A stretch of 64,000 nucleotides of DNA from Atriophallophorus winterbourni (GCA_013407085.1 JACCGJ010001398.1:16872-80871), one strand, 5' to 3'. Shown: positions 23,766 to 34,952, numbered from the stretch's first letter. The notes: generated by a model not told the origin, from the letters alone. Program-made: numbers and translations.

Positions 23766-23963
23766 CTATTGAAGTGTATCACAGATTGTTGAACCCTTAA
23801 ACTTCTGACGAAGTAGATGGTGTTTGACACTGTCAAAATTTTTGGAAATGTCCAAGTAACAAATGTGAATGCAATTATATCTACCCAACTCACTCTTCCA
23901 GTCGGTAAATGCAGTTAAAATATTCGCTAGGCAAGAGCAGTGGCAGTGTGGATAACCTCCCAC
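23766..23963 (-). pseudogene. CR1-like reverse transcriptase fragment
   Basis: The minus frame reads SCLANILTAFTDWKSEL and ICYLDISKNFDSVKHHLL, matching SCLSNLLLALDDW and ACYLDMSKVFDRVNHSLL of CR1-A. It belongs with the linker piece at 24.26-24.9 kb; an RTE fragment lies between them. All within an intron of the micro-exon gene, same strand. Confidence 0.8.
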
Positions 23964-24195
23964 AGTGTATAAAATGCTCCCTTATGGCGCGAGTCTCAAA
24001 TAGCCTCTGACAGCGAAGTCCAGCTTCTGGCCTGCACGAGTGGCCCTCCGAGCCCGGTATAACTGGTTCTACCAACAGGAGAAGGGCGAGGGCGAGTGAC
24101 TGGCGCCTGAAAACCAGTTTGATTCAGGCAGAAGGAGCTCATTAGCCTGGGAGGGCATTTCATCTTAGGATCATCTAAGGAATCATGCCCGATTT
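23960..24195 (+). mobile_element. RTE-A 5'-end fragment
   Basis: The stretch resembles the 5' leader of RTE-A at 49.05-49.2 kb: AAAATGCTCC, ATAGCCTCTGACA, AAGTCCAGCT-CTGGCCTGCACG, GACAGGAGAA-style and GGCGCCT motifs in order. It interrupts a minus-strand CR1 fragment. Confidence 0.65.
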
Positions 24196-24259
24196 CTAAT
24201 ATTTTGTTACCACTCCCTTGAGCAATTAATATTTAAGCTAGCCGAAAAGCAGTTAACTT

Positions 24260-24905
24260 AGCTGACGATGACAGAAACTAAGGCCACCTGGTGGGATGTC
24301 ATTGGAACCAGAAAATTTTCGTACATTCTGTTTAACCAATTGACATGTAACAATCTCTGTATGTATCAACATGTTTCCCAAAGTCTAGATTCTCGAGTAG
24401 CCGGAATACCATAACGTTCCACTGAAAAGATTGTTTCCAAAACTTTAGAGTAATAAATTGCGTAAAACATCGGTGTTTTCAACGCGGTATCAGCAAGATT
24501 TTCACCATTTTTGATGGTGGAAATACCTGGTTTGATCTTCACCCACGTGTTTACGATTGTGTATAGTTTCTTACGGTTGCCTAGCAATTTCGACAGCAGC
24601 ATCAATTGGTGCGGTTTTTTATACTTTTGAATAAGTGAAGTGGCATTGTTTCGAATAATAAGGAACTGGTTCCAAATAGTGAGAGTATTTTCAGCTTTAT
24701 GCTGCATCCACGCTGCTTACTTCAGTGCCATCCACTTTGTTGTTCTGCTGCAAACAACAAAAACCATTTCCCGTTGCTACTTTTGAAAAGATTTGCGAGT
24801 TCTTGTCGGTATTCAGTTTCGCAATCGCTTCTAAATTTGTTCCATAAACAACAGAGAATTCACCCTCGAGTAAGAATTTGGTTGTTCTTTTATGCTAAAT
24901 TCCGG
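24260..24905 (-). pseudogene. CR1-like ORF2 linker fragment
   Basis: A 113-codon minus frame reads LLGNRKKLYTIVNTWVKIKPG, then STIKNGENLAD and YYSKVLETIFSVERYG. It corresponds to the CR1-A linker (VKPGVAALK, HFFSTVFS). A second copy lies at 2.75-3.33 kb. Confidence 0.75.
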
Positions 24906-25389
24906 TGAAATTTGTATTAATGATGTGGTTTTCCGCTCTACATAATCTACGTAATCGTACAGCGAAATGTTAATCTAAGTGATTGAGTGCTTGACTCGCA
25001 CTCACACGTGATTATTGGCTTTCTACGTCTTCGGACTATCGTCATTGATCGCAGTTCAAACAGCGCCCCCTACAAACCAATTTTTGAATTGAACGCACAA
25101 ACCCGGACCTTCCTCCAGCTAAAGCCTGCAATCAACGCCACAGAACACCCTCTTTTCATCTCTTTCTGTGTGGATCGTAATGACATACGATGACACTCCT
25201 CGATTATAAGATTCGGTTAAAATATCATTTTTTAACGGTCGGGGAAATAACTTCATTGGGAGACAAAGCAAAACAGCAGCCTTCAATCGATCTATTTCCT
25301 GCCCACTAAAACCACACAAATAATACTAACTTCACTAGACATCAGCGTTAATAATGGTAGATTCTGTTTACTTGAGTCGATTATGTTAA

Positions 25390-25782
25390 TCAAAATGCAA
25401 CAGAACCACCATTTCGCTCTCGAACTTTTATTATCAAATTCATATTGGGCATGAATATCTCTATCCCAATCATGTGAGAAGAATACCATGTTTTTGCGAG
25501 GGCGGTTGTTGTTGCAATAATATTTTCATTAACTCTACCAGTATGTTTGACACTCTGATCAATTTTATCTAAAAATCTAATAAAGTTTGTCGTGTTTGCG
25601 GATGTAATCCGTGACCGACCATAAAATGGATGCTGTAAATTTTTGACAATCATAAATCTACTTCTACGACTATCAAAAAATGTAGGCAAATATTGAAGTA
25701 AAACGTGAAAATTATTTGTAGATTGAACAAGTTTTGCTTGTATTGCACTGTCGGATAAGGTTGGTACGACCAACCTGTTCAA
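25390..25782 (-). pseudogene. Unrecognised 130-codon open frame
   Basis: Open and not repetitive, with pieces such as LLQYLPTFFDSRRSRFMIV and NLQHPFYGRSRI. I recognise no family. It lies in the large intron beside element fragments and its start overlaps the repeat at 25.75 kb, so it is more likely element-derived than a host gene. Confidence 0.3.
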
Positions 25783-26150
25783 TCACATGAGCCCACACTC
25801 ATGTAGACCGGGTTTGAACCCATGACCATGAAAAACAACCTCATTTGCCTGCATTTCCATCGCTCACTCCACGACCGGTTTCATTCTGTTTGCATTTACC
25901 AGGTAGGGACAATAGGATCAGGATCCGCATGCGCATAAAACTGAATGAATGGTGAAAAATTTGCGCTTTTGTGTTGGCATATATACCAACCTTATCCAAC
26001 AGTGGCATTAAAGCGCAATATGTTTACCAGTCTGCCAGTGTTTCAAGCGCATGTGGATCATAATAGTCCTACCCCGTTCAAAGGAGTGTAGACAGCACGA
26101 AACCGGTCGGGTCGTGTATGATGGAAATGCATGTGAATGAGCTTATTTCT
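25746..26150. repeat. Foldback repeat with CACTG termini
   Basis: CACTGTCGGATAAGGTTGGTA at 25746 is mirrored by its inverse ending CAGTG at 26004. Around it, 25850-25895 (GCATTTCCATC, CGACCGGTTTC) is inverted at 26095-26140 (GAAACCGG, GATGGAAATGC). The two arms are about 150 bases and imperfect. A related piece with GGATAAGGTTGG lies at 29878-29950. No target duplication was found. Confidence 0.5.
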
Positions 26151-26749
26151 ACATTAGTTGAAGCTAATATATCGCCGATGGAATCAGATTAGCTTTATCA
26201 CATCTTGTAATTACATGAATTGACAACACATTTTTGACTGGTGCAAAATATCCCATTTTGTCGAAACAGTATGTACGTAAAATTATCGCGTTTTAAGAGT
26301 CATTTGAAATGCTTTGCATTGGCTGATCATGAAATATTAGCCGGTCATAGCATTAGTGAATCGACATTTAAATGAGGCTAATGTTGGGAGTGTCTGAAAT
26401 ATTCAATGAGAAAAAATGTCGACTCACAGACGCACTGCCTCGAACTGATAGCTGAAAGCATTAGGAAAAAATCAGTAGTATAGTATACCCCTGTATTAAA
26501 AAGTACGTTCCACAAACGTTCATTCTCAGATACATTTGTGATTATTAGTTTTTGCTTTGAGGTATTGAATCTGTTATTCCAGGAAGATGAACATAATTTT
26601 AGAGTACGTCGAAACGATTCTTCACATTATGCATGAGTATTGAAAACATTCAGTGAATCATGACACGATTCAGCTACGAAAACTAATAATGAAAATCAGG
26701 CGTTCCGAAGATAAAGTTCCCATAATATTTTCTGTTATTTCCGTGTATC

Positions 26750-27243
26750 CTTTACCAGTTCCGTACATAGAATCATCTACGCGAAATCCCACCCTCTCAA
26801 ACACCTCTTCAAGTTTCGTTCCGTTGTCCCCACACGCAGCCACCCTTTGACCCTTCAAATCCCACACTCACGATTGAATTGTCGTCGTCACTTCTTCGCT
26901 GTTCGTGTATCCTTCTTGTGGAATAGCTTGCCGATAGATATTGTTACCTCATCGAACGAACACATCTTTAAACAAAGGTTACGAAACCTTATGTTGAGAA
27001 CTACTGCGTTGGCCCCTACCTATTTATGTCTATAAAATTTTAACGCACGGAACTACCGTCCATCCAAAGATTCTTTTCCCTCAGTCTGTGTTGCCATTGA
27101 GGATTATTTTTGCTCCACCGATGAAGAACATGGACATGATCATACAAGTAACGATTTTTTATATAATTTTTTATACGTATATCCTATGGTATTGTACAGC
27201 AATTTGCTTTTTTTAACCATAAATCTTGAATCTTGAATCTTGA
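26750..27243 (+). mobile_element. CR1 3'-end fragment with 7-bp tail
   Basis: The frame ends NCRRHFFAVRVSFLWNSLP then LRNLMLRTTAL, matching the C-terminus of CR1-A (NCRRYFYSVRICFTWNYLP, LDNFMLTN). The 3' leader finishes in three AATCTTG units. A 5'-truncated insertion in the gene's large intron, opposite strand to the gene. Confidence 0.85.
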
Positions 27244-27770
27244 GAATTGCCTGAAAACGTTTATTTTCAATAAAAGCTATTTTACCATCAGTACTCATTG
27301 TAGAATTCACCTATTTTAAATTATCAAATGCTTGCTTTATTTCTCCAAGTCGGTAAAATTTCAGATGGACACTAAACCAATATGATATGGAAAATCATCC
27401 AAGTTGAACCTTCTCTAATTCTCTCCATAACATCCGATGTATTTCGATGCCGCTGGTAGGCAGAACCAAAGCTGTCTCCTCAGTGAAGCTGAGACTTTCA
27501 ATTCGAACAATTTTGTAAAATATTAGCCTATCTGGTATAAATTGCACAAGTGCTCTCGATATGACAACTTTACGTGAAATTGAAAATATAATTTTGTATT
27601 GCGAATTTCCGAAGTTCATCATACTTTATCGATAAATGGGAAGAATTTTATGTAAATGTTTGAATTATTAAAAAAATTCGCAACAAATGTTTGAATAAAT
27701 CATTTTACGTAATTTGTTCAAAATAAGAAACATTTACTTTGAAATAAGCTTATCAAAAATATACACTTAC

Positions 27771-27794
27771 ATGCTCGCAAGACGGCCGTAATGA
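27771..27794 (-). CDS. Micro-exon, 24 nt
   Basis: Acceptor TTTCTATTTTATGCAAG, donor GTAAGT. Encodes G-HYGRLAS. Followed by the longest intron (5.2 kb), filled with mobile-element fragments. Confidence 0.75.
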
Positions 27795-28633
27795 CTTGCA
27801 TAAAATAGAAAAGAAATTATTACTTAAACACATAAAACTAATCGTTGAATCCCTTGAGCGCCTGAAATTAACGTTGATAGAGTTCGCGTATTAGTTAAAC
27901 AATTTAATTCTTGGTGTAAAAAGTGATCTATCGAATAAAACTCTGAAACCTCTTCATATTCTTTCTAAGCTTCAACGGTATTAGTATATTCATGTTATCT
28001 ACATGCTTGAAAACTCATGCCTAGATAACATGTTCGTATTCGAAACTAGAAAATTGAGCCTAATATTGGAAAATCTTAGTGCAAACAACAAGTTTAATCA
28101 CACACTCAAACAATGCACATGCAAATACGGTTAAACGCATTTCGTTGAGTATGGGTTGCGTATAATAGAATGCGTACAAGTGTGAATATTTTGTACAAAT
28201 CCCTGTGTTTACCGCATTCATATACAAATTGCAAGGCATTGTGATTAAAAAATATTGCTGATGCTAAACGTAAACAACATTCGCTTTGTCTAACATATGT
28301 TAACTGTTTTCTTTCGGCATGCAGATTTTGATCGTGTTTTTTTATACGATGAGTACAAACGGAACAGACCTAATGTTGTGGTGTTTAACGAAAAAGCATA
28401 AAAAACGGCCTCTCGCATTCCATACAAAGTGACCTGCGACTTAATTGTACGCATAATTCGACTTGCAGTATTTTAACCGGCTTGATATTTGAAATTTATT
28501 ACAATAAATTTGTCGTGAGTGAAATTTTGGACGGAAATTCGCGTTCACCATACAAATCAATTTTATTCAGTATACCGAATCAGAAAATCCGAGAATAATC
28601 GAATTATACATTATTATTTGCAAATATACTAAC

Positions 28634-28654
28634 CAATGTATCAGATTTCAGAAT
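28634..28654 (-). other. Possible stop-carrying micro-exon, 21 nt
   Basis: Acceptor TTATAACATGCCAG, donor GTTAGT, 21 nt long, but in the gene phase it reads one Phe codon then TGA. It could be a decoy, a decayed exon, or an exon whose inclusion ends the protein early. Confidence 0.35.
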
Positions 28655-28719
28655 CTGGCATGTTATAACGTATAATATAATAAAAAGAGAGAAAACGTAT
28701 ACTAATGACAAACGTTTAC

Positions 28720-28737
28720 CCATTATAGAGCCCCATG
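28720..28737 (-). CDS. Micro-exon, 18 nt
   Basis: Acceptor GTATTTTTTATACTAG, donor GTAAAC. Encodes F-MGLYN. Confidence 0.75.
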
Positions 28738-29054
28738 CTAGTATAAAAAATACAAGATTTTGATTTATCCATGGAAGTTTCATGTGAAAACAAACAAAAT
28801 GTAAGCAATATTGAATTAGTTTCTGCTCTAGCTCCATGATCTAGTGGATAAAATACGTAAAATCTGTAAACTAACATAATTCGACCCGTTTAAGCGGAAA
28901 AGAATTTGTTCGTAGCTACGAAAATGTGAAAGCTTATTTAATGTCCGTCGAATAACGGTATATTGTTTACTCTAGACAAATCGTTTCTAAAATGGTGCAA
29001 TTCTAACAAATTGTATAAAATGGAATTAACGTCATACGATAAAAATTGACTCAC

Positions 29055-29075
29055 AAATTTCCCTTTGCAGCAATT
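29055..29075 (-). CDS. Micro-exon, 21 nt
   Basis: Acceptor TAACTTTGATTTAG, donor GTGAGT. Encodes R-IAAKGN. Confidence 0.85.
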
Positions 29076-29690
29076 CTAAATCAAAGTTATAACATCATCA
29101 ACCGATTTGCAAAATGCTTAGAAATTTTAAACATAATGTGAAACCTTCCAGCATGCAATGAAAACATACGCTGAGGAATTGTTTGAAAGTAGTCTGGTTT
29201 CATAATAGTATTCGTGGTACAGTGTTACTAAAACAGTTATAGTTTAGCAAACACAATTGGCATGCAACGCGTGTGTTTCGCATGCTTCATGTTTTAATCG
29301 CGCAAACTGAGCCGCTCTCGCATCACAGACGAAATAACATTTTCGAATATCATTTTTTCAAAATTGTCTTATAATTTACCAAATCTGTTCGTTCTTTCAT
29401 GTCCCAGATATATGTATTTTGACAGTTTTATCGAGGAGTCAATCGTGAGATTAACGTAGGAAACTTTCTAACGATCCTCATAAAATTCCAGAGTTACTAC
29501 GGGCATAATCGTACTAATTACTGATCGTTGCAAGACCACTAGCAAATTACGTAATCATTCTGAGTTTGTCCTTTAACCACAGTTTGTAAATTTTAGAAGA
29601 CGCTTAGCATAATGATGTGCATGTTGCCATAATTGGTTTCTTCAAGTCAAATTTTATCTAACAGAGGGAAATATTATGTTCGCAATCTAC

Positions 29691-29702
29691 CTTCCTATAG
29701 TA
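29691..29702 (-). CDS. Micro-exon, 12 nt
   Basis: Acceptor AAAACTTATTCAG, donor GTAGAT. Encodes N-TIG. The shortest exon and the weaker donor, so less certain. Confidence 0.6.
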
Positions 29703-29811
29703 CTGAATAAGTTTTAACAAAAATTTGTTATTTACACTGCGGCGTTAAATATGTTGGAGAAAGAGAACTCCAACTTGTAAATTTGCCCTGTCTAAATCGA
29801 CGCGAACTCAC

Positions 29812-29832
29812 TTTTCCACTTCAGAATTCATG
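29812..29832 (-). CDS. Micro-exon, 21 nt
   Basis: Acceptor ATTCTCTGTTTACAG, donor GTGAGT. Encodes F-MNSEVE. Confidence 0.85.
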
Positions 29833-29869
29833 CTGTAAACAGAGAATAGAATTAGTTTCAAACCTCTAA

Positions 29870-29950
29870 CGAACTTTTGGATAAGGTTGGCACGAACAAA
29901 TTTGCAATTTCTCATGCCAACACTCGTTGTGCGTGTGGTCATTAACGTAT
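29870..29950 (+). repeat. Fragment of the 25.75-kb repeat
   Basis: TTGGATAAGGTTGGCACGA and CATGCCAACACTCGTTG match the start of the repeat at 25746-25800 with scattered differences. Confidence 0.5.
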
Positions 29951-30148
29951 GTAAGAAATTCACGATATATTTTTAATGCATTTTTAATTTATTTTGAAGG
30001 CGCTGGTTGTTGAAATGTTTTGCGTAAGCCCGTGATTTATTATTACGTGTTTGCTATATATACCATGTACGGTAAATATTTATCGATTATTCACAATAGA
30101 AATTGTCGAATGAAACGTAAATGTGGATGGATGAAATTGGATACTCAC

Positions 30149-30169
30149 AATGCCTTCTGCATTTCCATT
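30149..30169 (-). CDS. Micro-exon, 21 nt
   Basis: Acceptor CTATATTTTCCAG, donor GTGAGT. Encodes T-MEMQKA. Confidence 0.85.
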
Positions 30170-30460
30170 CTGGAAAATATAGTTGAAATAGTTCCATAAT
30201 TAATCAACGAGGAATTAGATTTGATTTCGTTTTCAAGTGTACAATTATTTGTAGATTTGCGCTCTAGTTCCAATATTAGGCAATATGTGTTTATTTACCA
30301 AGGTACATTATCAATTATTTTAAATTACTGCAACGAGGAAACTCACAATTCCGAATTTTCTTTTTCTCTGTGTTATGAATACAAAAGTGTGGAGAAAATA
30401 TATAAAAAAGTTGTTACATCATTTTGTATCGTAATTTCACAGGAAATCGTGTATACTTAC

Positions 30461-30481
30461 GTGGTGTTGCCCTGAGAAAAT
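30461..30481 (-). CDS. Micro-exon, 21 nt
   Basis: Acceptor TGTCACATTTCAG, donor GTAAGT. Encodes Q-FSQGNT. A nearer AG would give 11 nt and break the phase. Confidence 0.75.
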
Positions 30482-30895
30482 CTGAAATGTGACATGTATG
30501 AGGTATGCATTCACTAATCCAGAAAGAAGTATCTTATTTTAATATAGTGAATAATGGAGTTACCGTGTATAAAGTTTGTCAATTCTGTAAGAGGGGATAA
30601 ATTAAAGCATACATTATTTGCGAAATACTTATGTAAATCAAGAACACATTACTAGGTTTCGAATTAACAGTTTAAATAGAAAACAGATATTCGTTGAATT
30701 CACACGACATCCTATTCAGCAACAAATAGTTATGTTTGCTCTGAATTGACACGTTTGTGTACATTTATGTATTTTCTTGCACTAATTCATCTATCCATGT
30801 TTAAGAGATATTTTCAACTTCTGATCCGAAGACTAATTTAAACACATGATATTCGAACATTTAGGTATGATTGAATTTCATGAAATGAAACTCAC

Positions 30896-30916
30896 TGCTT
30901 ATGTTCCGCCTTTAAA
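30896..30916 (-). CDS. Micro-exon, 21 nt
   Basis: Acceptor TTTATTCGATTTTAG, donor GTGAGT. Encodes F-LKAEHK; frame 0 has a TAA. Confidence 0.85.
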
Positions 30917-31531
30917 CTAAAATCGAATAAACAATAACGGAAAATTATTTTATGTGGTGTAAATTTATTCTCAAGTTTCCAAAGTTGCGTATATTTAAAT
31001 GTTGTTTGTTCTGTCAACATCTTTTGATTCAACGTATCTTACTTTAAAATTTCAAATATAAATTTCAAATATAAATTTCAAGTTACAGAAATTTGAATCT
31101 GGTGGCATACAAATTTGAATTCAATTGAACTGCGGTTATTATTGCGCTGGTTGTAGCAAGATTTCATGCAATAATTTGCAGTGTCTACTCTCGTACATAG
31201 GAAAGAGCAACCCGGTTTTTGATGTAGCATATAGTAAGCCATGCAATGCTTGGTATTATCTCCACGTCATAACATGTGAAATTATATATAACATGCGAGC
31301 GTAAGTTGTTAATACTTCGATGAAATACTTATATCGATAAATGTGACCTAATTTGATTACCGCTCGACAAGCGTTTCTGTTGAACTCATGTAATTAATAA
31401 GCTTATTAATTTTATCCAGATTTGTGTGAATATTTGGTAACAATAGCGGTACAATCAGATAAGCAAAAATAGGCACTTGATACCAAGTCAAAATTGACAA
31501 GTAAAGTATGAGAGTTCAAATAATAACTTAC

Positions 31532-31549
31532 AAATCTTCAGTTCCGATA
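31532..31549 (-). CDS. Micro-exon, 18 nt
   Basis: Acceptor TTTTGTTTCATCTACAG, donor GTAAGT. Encodes L-IGTED. Confidence 0.85.
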
Positions 31550-31731
31550 CTGTAGATGAAACAAAAAAGTTAATTATAGCAATTTTGTAGACGAATGATC
31601 ACAAATGATCATCAGTTTGCCTTAATAATACGTTTATATTAACTATATAATACGTTGCGGGATGATTTGCTAGTTCTGACAGGGTCCGAAAATATCAACA
31701 GTTTATGATTATAGAATTGCCAATGACTCAC

Positions 31732-31752
31732 AGTTTATGCACCTTCGCTTTC
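31732..31752 (-). CDS. Micro-exon, 21 nt
   Basis: Acceptor AATCTGTTTCCAG, donor GTGAGT. Encodes M-KAKVHK in the gene phase; frame 0 has a TAA, so the phase is specific. Confidence 0.85.
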
Positions 31753-32277
31753 CTGGAAACAGATTGAACAAATATTGTAAAATTGCTCATCTAGGGTTAT
31801 TCGGAAGCACAAGTGATATAAAATTGACTGAAATATGATTATTACCGAAACATTTTTACGTTACATGTTCACAATATAAAGTGAATTCGATTTACCATTC
31901 AAAGTATGAAGTATCCGGAACGATATGACAACATAAACTTTTGATAAAACCAAATAAATCGTTTATATACCATTCCATATGCTGATTGAGTTTTGTCACT
32001 CCTATTACGTCTATTTTCATTTATTCATCTATCCATCCACTTAGCGATGTATCAAACTACCAGTCTACTTGTATGTAAAATTGTAATACAATTTTATTGC
32101 ATTCCACATAATTAATCAACTTTGAATCGAAACGTTAGATCAGATGAGAGGCAAAACTATCAAGAATTATTTTCATTCATTCTGATCTTGGAAAGAGCAT
32201 CGTACTGTAAATCATTTATCTCGAGATCTCTTATTTCAAGATGCACACTAAATACGACCGATGTGTCCGCACTTGCA

Positions 32278-32330
32278 GTCCAATCAATGCTGTATTATTA
32301 TTATTATTATTGATATTATTATTATTGAAA
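32278..32330 (+). repeat. (ATT)n microsatellite
   Basis: Short interrupted ATT run inside an intron of the micro-exon gene. Confidence 0.9.
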
Positions 32331-32578
32331 AATCGAAATGCTATGTTGATTCATTATACGGTTTATCATACTCCATCTATTGGTCGTTTCCTTGATCAAT
32401 GTAACATGATCTTCGCTATGATAATAATAATTTATTTATTCATACTGCGCAGTCTTTCATTACATTTGGTATTAGAATAATATGCTCCCGAACAATACGC
32501 TATTCTATCAGATAAAAATGTATAGACTGTGTTTTAATTCAGATGCTATCTTACAATAAGTCATTTAATGCAACTCAC

Positions 32579-32599
32579 ATATCATTCCAATCTTCAAAG
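32579..32599 (-). CDS. Micro-exon, 21 nt
   Basis: Acceptor CCTTAATTGCAG, donor GTGAGT. Encodes F-FEDWND in the gene phase. Confidence 0.85.
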
Positions 32600-33522
32600 C
32601 TGCAATTAAGGCGTAAGAATATGATACGACGGATTTGTAACCAAGTATGCAAAAATGACGATGACTTCATTACAACTAATGTGGTGCAGCATTAGGAAAC
32701 TTTCTTTTTAATACTGCTTTCACCGGATTATATTTTGTGTCCAACATGTCAATGATTCCGATTCGTTACTATTGTTGTAGGACACAAATAATCTTTTTGA
32801 TGAAAATGAGCATCATTCTAAAAACTCTGCTTCTATCAAAGTGAAACGTTATCTGTTCTTAAACTTATCCTAATTCTTAATTTTCTTTTCACCACTAATC
32901 GGTGTTCGTATGAAGTCTTTCTCAAGGTAACGATTACGGAGCATTTCTTGTCATTTTTCATTGCAAGCTTAATAATCAATTTTATTCACAACAACAGTGC
33001 ATTTGTCATTACAAGCTACTGTATAAACTGCGCTTAAAATTCGTTTATCATTGTGTATGAATTCGTTCGCTAAATTACTTTGCAATCTGGAATAATACTA
33101 ATATAACAAATTATATTGTTCAAAACGAAGGTACTCATTAAGATTTTGCGAAATAATTAGTCTCAATTTTGTTTTAATTCGTACGGCGAAATAATTTTGT
33201 TGCCCGGCATTAACTTGACTGATATTCTACGGCAGAAATAATGTAATCCTAGCAGGATTTATATATGCATATGATAAGTTAACGGAAGCGAAATAACTTT
33301 TTTTATAAATGTAGTAAATTAAGGTGAGAACATTAAGATTCCCTATGCTGTTGTCACATTAAAAATGTTGCACATATGCTGTATTGTCTGTCGGATCAGT
33401 ATATATATATATATATTCCATTAAAATCTGGTTTCAAATATTGAAAAGAAATATATCTATACCGAACTAGTTCCATCGAGACAGAAATCATTGAAACAAA
33501 AATTAAATTACAGCAGACTTAC

Positions 33523-33543
33523 AATTCGTGTTGAAGTTTAATA
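33523..33543 (-). CDS. Micro-exon, 21 nt
   Basis: Acceptor TTATTTATTTTCAG, donor GTAAGT. In phase it encodes A-IKLQHE (first residue shared with exon 3). Confidence 0.85.
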
Positions 33544-33798
33544 CTGAAAATAAATAATTGTAAATAAATGAAGATTTGAAGGGTTTTCATAAGTTTATTT
33601 TGAAACATATGCTTCATCAGCTACATGTACACAACTATACCGCTGTTTCAAGGCTAAGTGAAGCTGATCATGCTGTCTCAACCGGACAACAGCAATCATC
33701 CAGAAACCGGTAGTAATTGATTAAATTGAATGTGAGCACCACGATTTATGAAGACTTGAACAACCCGTTATAAAAATTCATGCATGCTAATCATTAAT

Positions 33799-33931
33799 CT
33801 ATTTGCGGTAAAACGCGCGATGGCCTTCATAGAACAGACAATAGTAGCTCCAGATTTGACACTTATAGTCAATTAGAGTTATGGTTATTATGAAGATTAA
33901 TACGAATAGCATTGAGATTAATATGTCAGTA
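33799..33931 (-). CDS. Alternative terminal exon with membrane helix
   Basis: After acceptor TTTCAATTTCATTTGCAG the exon-3 phase runs open for 43 codons to TAG. It holds the hydrophobic run ILISMLFVLIFIITITLI followed by a Cys- and Tyr-rich tail (DYKCQIWSYYC, then HRAFYRK). Spliced to exons 1-3 it gives a 77-residue protein: signal peptide, ~17-residue outer part, one membrane helix and a short tail. A minus-strand AATAAA lies about 200 bases downstream (33594-33599). It may be an alternative end of the gene or chance coding; the acceptor and the in-phase helix favour the former. Confidence 0.55.
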
Positions 33932-34093
33932 CTGCAAATGAAATTGAAATAAATCTAAATGCATTTCGTTAAAACAAATAACAAAATTTAGGACATACAT
34001 CTTTTTACGTAAGTCAAATCTGTGAAAAATCATTTGAACGTAATTAGTTGAAGAAGATGAAGGCAGATGTACGCTAAATTGGAGAATACTCAC

Positions 34094-34126
34094 GCATCTT
34101 GTCCTTTCAATCCTCGAGGTGTTTCG
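34094..34126 (-). CDS. Micro-exon gene, exon 3 (33 nt)
   Basis: Acceptor TCTCTTAATTCTAG, donor GTGAGT. Encodes T-ETPRGLKGQD; ends with GC of an alanine codon that either the 33.5-kb exon or the 33.9-kb exon can complete. Confidence 0.85.
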
Positions 34127-34854
34127 CTAGAATTAAGAGAAAATATATTCAAATTGCATTACTCTTCTTGCCAAATCGCACAAAATGAAAAATTAGCAAT
34201 TTGATCAATCAAACAAAGTGTTAATTAGTATACAGCAAATTATAATACCATGACCGACGATGCATGCATATCGTTGATAGTGTAATATATCCGACAATGG
34301 TTTTTGCACTACATCTACGAAAAATAGTCACAATATATAAGGCATCATGATAAACGTTTATTTGCAGGAGTTTAACAATTTCGCTCTTCACAATTTTTCG
34401 GGTAATTATTGACTACAAGAAAATCGTCTTTCCCATTTATCAGAATAAATACTCATTCTACTGATAAAGCTTTATCTTATATATCTTTATTCATTCACAT
34501 GATGAACACAAAACAGACTTAAACAAACATTTGTAACATTCACCGTTTTCATATATAACCAACACATGCAGGTGTGACAACAGTTTTTGAATATCCTACG
34601 CTAGTTCAAATATCCTGATTGAAAATCTGGCTAAATTTCATACTCCAAGATTCATGTTAAATATAAAATACGAAAACAATTTCTTACTGAATGCGTTGAT
34701 GAAACCAAATTTAAATCTTCATAAAACCACCACACTAATAGCGAAATATTATCTAGCGGAATCTCATTCTTGTTAGATCAACTCGATCGGATTTGCAAAT
34801 AATAAAATGCTCAGCAGTTTTATGGAAATGAACATTCATTGAAGTTGCACATAC

Positions 34855-34873
34855 GTTCTTCGTGCTCCAGTGA
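34855..34873 (-). CDS. Micro-exon gene, exon 2 (19 nt)
   Basis: Acceptor CGTTTCTTACAG, donor GTATGT. Adds V-TGARR and leaves two bases, which fixes the phase used by every later exon. Confidence 0.8.
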
Positions 34874-34952
34874 CTGTAAGAAACGAATAAATAAAAATAA
34901 CGTTATTATCAAAAGGTGTGGAGTCACTATATTATGAATTTCTAGCACTCAC

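Noticed and set aside
25800..25830. A tRNA gene suggested by a GGTTCAAACCC motif
   Set aside because: No cloverleaf arms or convincing A box at the right distance; it sits in a foldback repeat.
30461..30471. An 11-nt version of the exon at 30461
   Set aside because: It would break the phase; the AG ten bases upstream gives 21 nt in phase.
34688..34716. A 29-nt minus-strand exon with a GTAAGA donor
   Set aside because: Weak acceptor, and its length would shift the phase and put a stop into the 33-nt exon 3.
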